Shown here: positions 58,619 through 64,000 of the stretch, one piece after another
How the letters are laid out: each line of letters opens with the position of its first letter
Position numbering within the stretch: position 1 is the first letter of the stretch
Program-made: the position numbers and the translations under genes
Notes under the pieces: generated by a model
What the model saw: only the letters and a program-made list of their open reading frames with translations
What the model was told of the DNA's origin: nothing
Databases searched by the model: none
DNA from: Petrosia ficiformis
Taxonomy: Eukaryota; Porifera; Demospongiae; Haplosclerida; Petrosiidae
Reading direction: 5' to 3'
DNA length: 64,000 nt
Assembly: GCA_947044365.1 (NCBI GenBank)
Contig: OX345640.1
Location: 6,126,001-6,190,000 of the forward strand

Positions 58619-60022
58619 GCTTTGCAGAATTTTCTCAATTGTTTCTAATCTATATGAGACAAGTAAACATACTGGCCTTGCTGGAGTAATATATTGTGCA
58701 CAAAATGGCATGTTAGCCAACTATTAAACAATTCTTGTGCCATCCATCCACTGGGCAACTTTCCAAAATAGGAGTTGTAACCGTGGCAAACCTCTATTAT
58801 TATTATTTTATTTTTCTTGAAGAGTTTATGTGGGTGAGTAAATTCCTTACATCTGTAACTACTTTGATATAGTTATAGTACATCACTTTATAAAATAAGT
58901 GTATATAGAGAAAAAAACATCCCTATGATTGCTTTACAAATTTAATTAAGTGAAGATAAAAGTATTCCTATGACTGCTTTGTGGTGTCCATCATTCAGTA
59001 ATCATGGCTAACCGTTTTAAATTTATGATGCCTGAAACACATCAGCCTATTATAGTTATTATTTTGATTATCTACTCTGTTTTTAAAGAACCTTGTAGAA
59101 CTTTAAAGAATATATTTCAGGTAGGATAGCTAGCTATTTGTTCCGTAACTGGCTTGATCTCGCGTTCTTTTACGCGCCACGCCCATTAATTGACCGAGCC
59201 CCCGGGAAGATGTAACTTCCTTTTAACTACGTATACAACGCATACTCGCGTAGGTGACACAAGAATAATATATATAGTTCGAACCCGTGGGAAAGCAATC
59301 ATAGGGAACATATATCAAACTGTATATAGAATTTGCTCTAAATCACTCTTCAAGAATAAATTATTATTATAATTTAGTGCAAGAGTAGCTAGAAGGAAAA
59401 TGGCTTTCCTCACCCCAGATACATACATACATGCATTTATTTATACATTGTATTATATAATTAGCACATACTCGGCACGCAATCATAATCAATTTATTTA
59501 ACATTATTATTAATTTCAGTTTTGCATGGGCAGAAACATTTCGAGACAGGAAATTTCACATTACTGTTGATACTAACAATAGCACGAATCGCTGCTTGAA
59601 GCACATTATCATGCAGTCATAACACCATGTATGACAAACTAAATTATAATTTGCATCCTTGCAACTAATACATTTAGCTATTTCAACAATTCAATTTTTG
59701 CAGTGAAAAGTGCAGGGTTCAAGGCAAGAGAAAGAAATGCTGCGTGCAGACAGAGAATGTCTTGATCATCTAGTCACAGTGATCACTTGAAGTTATGTAT
59801 TGGTCACAAAATAACTACAATAATTCAAATAAACTTTAACTTATCTCATCAATCCAAACAAGTTAGAGTGACAGATCCATGATCTTACAGCATAGGCGTA
59901 GCTTGCACAGTGGCCAGGCAATATGTTTCACGTAATTAGGAGGTATGGTGCATTTTTTTCACTGGGAGAACAACAGAGAGTTAGAATGCTCTCAAGAACA
60001 TAGTGATGTAATGTGCATGTAA
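58619..60022. other. intergenic DNA, near-identical copy of 27786-29189
   Basis: No gene seen. Contains the same repeat pieces as its block A partner. Confidence 0.5.
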
Positions 60023-60252
60023 TTAAGGTGGTAGTAGGGAGTGGGCGGATGCGACTCCAATCAGTTTCAAAATGGAATATTATATAATATGACTCTAACT
60101 TTGTGTAATACCAACCTTCATATCTTCTGATCATCTTTATAGAGGTCTGTAAGCGAGAGTGTTGGAAAAATCTCCATTTTTTCAATCGCCAAAACCACTA
60201 AAGCCACGCCCACCAACATCTATCAAAATTTGTCGGCAAGAACTTTAAGAGA

Positions 60253-60298
60253 AGGAGAAAGATTGAGGTGTACATTTTTCATGCAATTGAAACAAAAG
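60253..60298 (+). other. putative non-coding 5' exon of G5
   Basis: 'catgcaattgaaacaaaag' followed by GTATGT at 60299; the acceptor 'tttttgttcag' ends at 61799. A truncated TTAA-type MITE (60023-60213) lies immediately upstream, as in G3. Confidence 0.5.
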
Positions 60299-60917
60299 GT
60301 ATGTATAAGTATAGGTATTGTTATTTTGTTATAGTTTTGTTTTAAAATTGTCACCAGTCAGTTTAGGGGGCATTTCCAAATTTAAGCTTGTATGCTTTTA
60401 ACGTCACAGTGACACTACTGTGCAAGACCACCCCACCTCCTTCCTTTTAACATCATGGACTAAATTAAATGAATACTCCAGTGTATCATACTAACATGTT
60501 CTTTCCTTTTCAATGTTTAGTGTCATGCAACAATCCCACTACAACCTTCGCATCACTATGACATTAAGAGTACAATTTCGGTTTGGAGATGCCTCTAGTA
60601 AATCATATATATAATTTATATTTGGTTATGTAGAGATCACACTATCTGTTTGTGTCTCTATCTATGTACACCATTTAGTTTGTCCAGATACCAAACTAAA
60701 ACTGCCACAACTATATAGATCAGTCTGGTAGTTGTAATTTTATAAAATTACAACTACCAGACTGATATATAGTTGTAGTTATTAATAATTATGTTAAAAT
60801 ACATATGTAGGTTGGATAGTATACAGGTGAAAATATTACTACATAGGATAAGCAAATCTTAGTAGGTTGTTTTTAACTGTATATAGTCAGTGTTATACTT
60901 ACATTTATGACCCTTTA

Positions 60918-61338
60918 CATTGAAAAAATATAATTGTTAAAATAACAGGTGTATGAGTTAGCACAGTTGCAAGGATGCAAATTATAATTTAATTGGTCAG
61001 TCATACAGGTTGTTTTGACTACATGCTTAATTAAAGATAATTATATGTACCAATTATCATGTCTAATATCTCATATTAGATGCACTAGAAAGGTTTCGAA
61101 AACCTACAATGATTTTATGAAAACATTTATTTGCTTCTTTGTACATCTATTAGGCAGTATATATAAGGAAATTGAAACTGCAATAATTACATTATAAGTG
61201 GTACAAGTACATATTATGTCACCAAAACTCACCATGCAGTCATAACAACCTGCATGACCAATTAAATTATAACTTACTATTCCTTGCAACTGTACTAACG
61301 AATAAATTAGTTATTGTAACAATTTTATTTTTTTAGTG
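60918..61338. mobile_element. CACTG-type MITE (5' UTR intron of G5)
   Basis: Copy of 30085-30505 at offset 30833, with the same mutated ends. Confidence 0.65.
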
Positions 61339-61814
61339 ATACAAGAGAAGGTATAATTATATATTCTTTTTCTGTTGAATGTACATGTGTCTCAAGTTGT
61401 ACTGGATATTGTTTTTATGGAATACCTGCAATCTAACAACCTGCTTTGGCTTTTAAGCTTAGGACAAAGATTGTTCATTTCTAGTTTCTGAACCTGTAAG
61501 GTAATTGTTGACTTGTTGTAGTGCATGCACAAATGTCAAATGGTCACCTACTTAAACTGAATGCAGTCAAATCTTCTTGTCGAATAGTTGTATTTCTAAC
61601 ATTAAGCACAGACCTTCTAAACTGTGCTTTATATAGAGCAAGATTTATTTTACTGTATAAGTATTATTAATTTTTTATAGAATAATAATGTGTCTTACAA
61701 AAACCCCAGGCTCAAATTGGAGTATTCAAATCATTATCATCAATTTTCATTATGACATTGAATGTTATTATCAGCTGTACCATCATAATTTTTGTTCAGA
61801 TTAATTAACGTACA

Positions 61815-64000
61815 ATGAATCTGAAACTGGTTATTGGAGTGCTGGCTAGTAGTATTGTTCCACTAATTACCTACATTGTGTCTACAATCATTGCTCATGT
61901 GCGTTTGGAGAATTATATTAAGGAAGCACATGATGAGATTGGTGAAGGTTATACTCCCAAGTGAGTTCATAATACTTGTGTATACTATTTTTGTATTATT
62001 ACCACTGTTAACAGCTATGTGATATTTTAAACCTTCTTTTTAGTACATGCAATTTTAAATAATAACCTCCAGAGACTAAGTCAATTTTGTTTTCCTATTA
62101 CCAGTCCTTAATCTATATTGACTATAGTACATAATATAATATGCAATACTAGAAACAATTGGTAACAATAATACACTGCAAAAATAGAATTGTTAGGTAA
62201 CAAATTCTATTGGTTAGTATAGTTGCAAATATGGAAATTATAATTCAATTGGTCATACAGGTTGTTTTTATGATAAAAGATACTTCTATAATCAAATATC
62301 ATGTCCGATATCTCATATTAGATGTATAAAGAAGGTTTGGAAGCCTAAAATTGGCTAATTAACATTTTATTTGGCTTCATGTATAACTAATAAGAGGTGT
62401 ATAAGGGTAATTGAAATTACAATTATTAAATTATAATTACATGTATGTCACCATCATCGCAGTCATAATAACCTAAATGACTAATTAAATTTCAATTTCC
62501 ACTATTCTTTGCAACTGTAGTAACCAATCAAATTAGTTATTTTAACAATTTTGTGTTTGCAATGTGCATATATATACATGTATATAAAGGAATAAAACTA
62601 ACTAATATAACCGACACAATTAGTTGAATTAACAAATTAATTTTTGCTATTAACATATGGTATGTAAATTCATAGTAACCTGTAGTATAATTAGTACACT
62701 CTATGTAGGGATGTCTCGGATAAAAATTGCTCCCCATACTATCTGGAAATTAAGAGTACTAATTTATGTACATACTATTTCCTCAAGAATGCATTTATAT
62801 ATATATAGTTTTAACTAATATCTGCTTTACACTACATTTGAAATGAAATATGATGTACTGCAGGTGTGCTACTTTAAAACATCACTTGCAATTTACACTG
62901 TGTATATATACACTGTATTTATATTATAATTATATATATACACTGAATAGATTATTTTAGCTTTTCAGATATATATACACTGAATAAATTATTTTAGCTT
63001 TTCAGCTATGAATCATGGCATTTCAATGCAATTTTATTTCATGAATTCAGAGTTGTTTTTCCTACTAGGTAATACGCACAGGTACTAGTTTCATTTGATC
63101 TTGATCTATATTGACTAGTATATTAAGTAAATGTCATTAATAAAGCATACTACTGAAAACAGTGATACAATAATAGCATAGTATTATAGGTATAACCTGT
63201 GGTGTATTATTTTCACTCCCAGTCTAATATCAATACAACATGCTACTTCATCTTAATAATCTGAATAACCAGGTTGATATGTATTTTTCTGATTTGTGTC
63301 TCTTTCTCTCTATTCTAATAGATGTTACTTGCTTATATCTTATATAAATGAATTTCTTTATAAATTCATGTACATAACATCTAATAGTAATTAGGTACAA
63401 ATGATGTTATTTGTATATAATTATAAGTATACTTATAATAAACAAATAACATGATTTGTACCTAATCACTATATATGGGATTTACAAGCTGTAATTATGT
63501 TCAAATTGATAATCAGAACCTCTTCTCTAAATTATCTGCTAATTAATAAGTAAAGTTATGAACTATGAAACTCTGCAATATCATAGTCATATTATACCAT
63601 TATTTTTTTCTTGCAGGGAGGTACTTAAAGAACAATTACTCTATTTCACATCTTCCTATGTCACCTTCAGTCTGTTTACTATTTTTCTGGTTGTAGTGAT
63701 TTTGGCTGGTTTCAACATTTTGAAAAACAATCTTCTGATCATTGTTGTATCCTTTTACTCACATTCTAATTTAAAAAAATGTGCGCATCTTTTTAAATAA
63801 CCTGAAGGGTATTAATTGATCGAATCTTATTAGTGATGCACTGATAGCGGATTGGTAATCGCCATTGGTCAATCAATATTGGCCATTATTTCTAGCATCA
63901 GTGTCAGCTATTTTTGAAAGATCTAACTTATATTTTTGAAAGATAACCGATATTGTAATACATGAATTATTGATGTCATTCTTGTGATTATAATATCGTA
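61815..64000 (+). CDS. array gene G5: unrecognised seven-helix membrane protein, cut by window end
   Basis: Exons 61815-61960 and 63617-63746 are visible. Intron 1 is phase 2 (GTGAGT); intron 2 starts GTATCCTTTTAC at 63747, U12-type as in the other copies. Exon 2 encodes EVLKEQLLYFTSSYVTFSLF, then helix 2, and differs from G3 by one residue (T for A). Exon 1 differs more: the cytosolic part reads RLENYIKEAHDEIGEGYTPK, four residues longer than in G3. Exon 3 should lie about 0.8 kb after exon 2, beyond 64000, if G3 is a guide. Promoter region and 5' exon are nearly identical to those of G3. Confidence 0.8.
62174..62564. mobile_element. CACTG-type MITE (intron 1 of G5)
   Basis: 391 bases, CACTGCAAAAATAGAATTG to 'ttttgtgtttgcaatg', last bases mutated. 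In G3 this element is rearranged into the 60-base palindrome at 31277-31336 plus its right half up to about 31519. Confidence 0.7.

Larger units (their letters stand above)
40441..64000. repeat. tandem segmental duplication, second copy (block B, runs off window)
   Basis: Collinear with 10392 onward: orphan G1 exon 6-7 end, G4 (partner of G2) and G5 (partner of G3). From about 55640 to 61540 it is almost identical to 24811-30710 at a constant offset of 30833. Confidence 0.85.

Overview
This is an AT-rich eukaryotic genomic window, probably from an invertebrate animal. A demosponge such as Amphimedon is my guess; it rests on general look only (low GC, short exons, many small DNA transposons) and not on a diagnostic gene. 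There is no bacterial-style gene, rRNA or CRISPR array.

The window is dominated by a head-to-tail array on the + strand of five copies of one seven-coding-exon gene (G1-G5). I do not recognise the family. Spliced, the four complete copies encode 328, 353, 333 and 344 residues (G1-G4). Their exon lengths and intron phases match and no frame is broken. The predicted protein has about seven membrane helices, a basic loop between helices 5 and 6, very variable loops between helices 4-5 and 6-7, and a C-terminal acidic dileucine motif (E-x-x-x-L-L). In every copy, introns 2 and 5 begin with GTATCCTT, the signature of U12-type (minor spliceosome) introns. A short non-coding 5' exon precedes each gene.

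Layout: G1 at 1568-10831, G2 at 14552-24810 (a 2.5-kb hAT transposon sits in its intron 4), G3 at 30948-38545, an orphan exon 6-exon 7 fragment at 40441-40882, G4 at 44552-55639, and G5 from 61815 to beyond the window edge. The second half (40441-64000) is a tandem copy of the block that starts at 10392. The duplication broke inside exon 6 of G1, which explains the orphan fragment. G2 pairs with G4, and G3 with G5. Within the pair, about 24.8-30.7 kb and 55.6-61.5 kb are almost identical (constant offset 30833), while flanking coding exons differ much more, suggesting later homogenisation.

Introns and intergenic DNA are full of DNA transposons: two hAT-type elements, a THAP-coding element with terminal inverted repeats of about 230 bp, TTAA-flanked MITEs, CACTG-ended MITEs, foldback MITEs, a pogo/Tigger-like transposase scrap and one tRNA-derived sequence. 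Because the two blocks are paralogous, several insertions can be compared with their empty sites. Possible non-array coding pieces are a short ORF resembling a class C GPCR membrane segment (39238-39537) and a lone exon-like ORF (16648-16692); both are weak calls.
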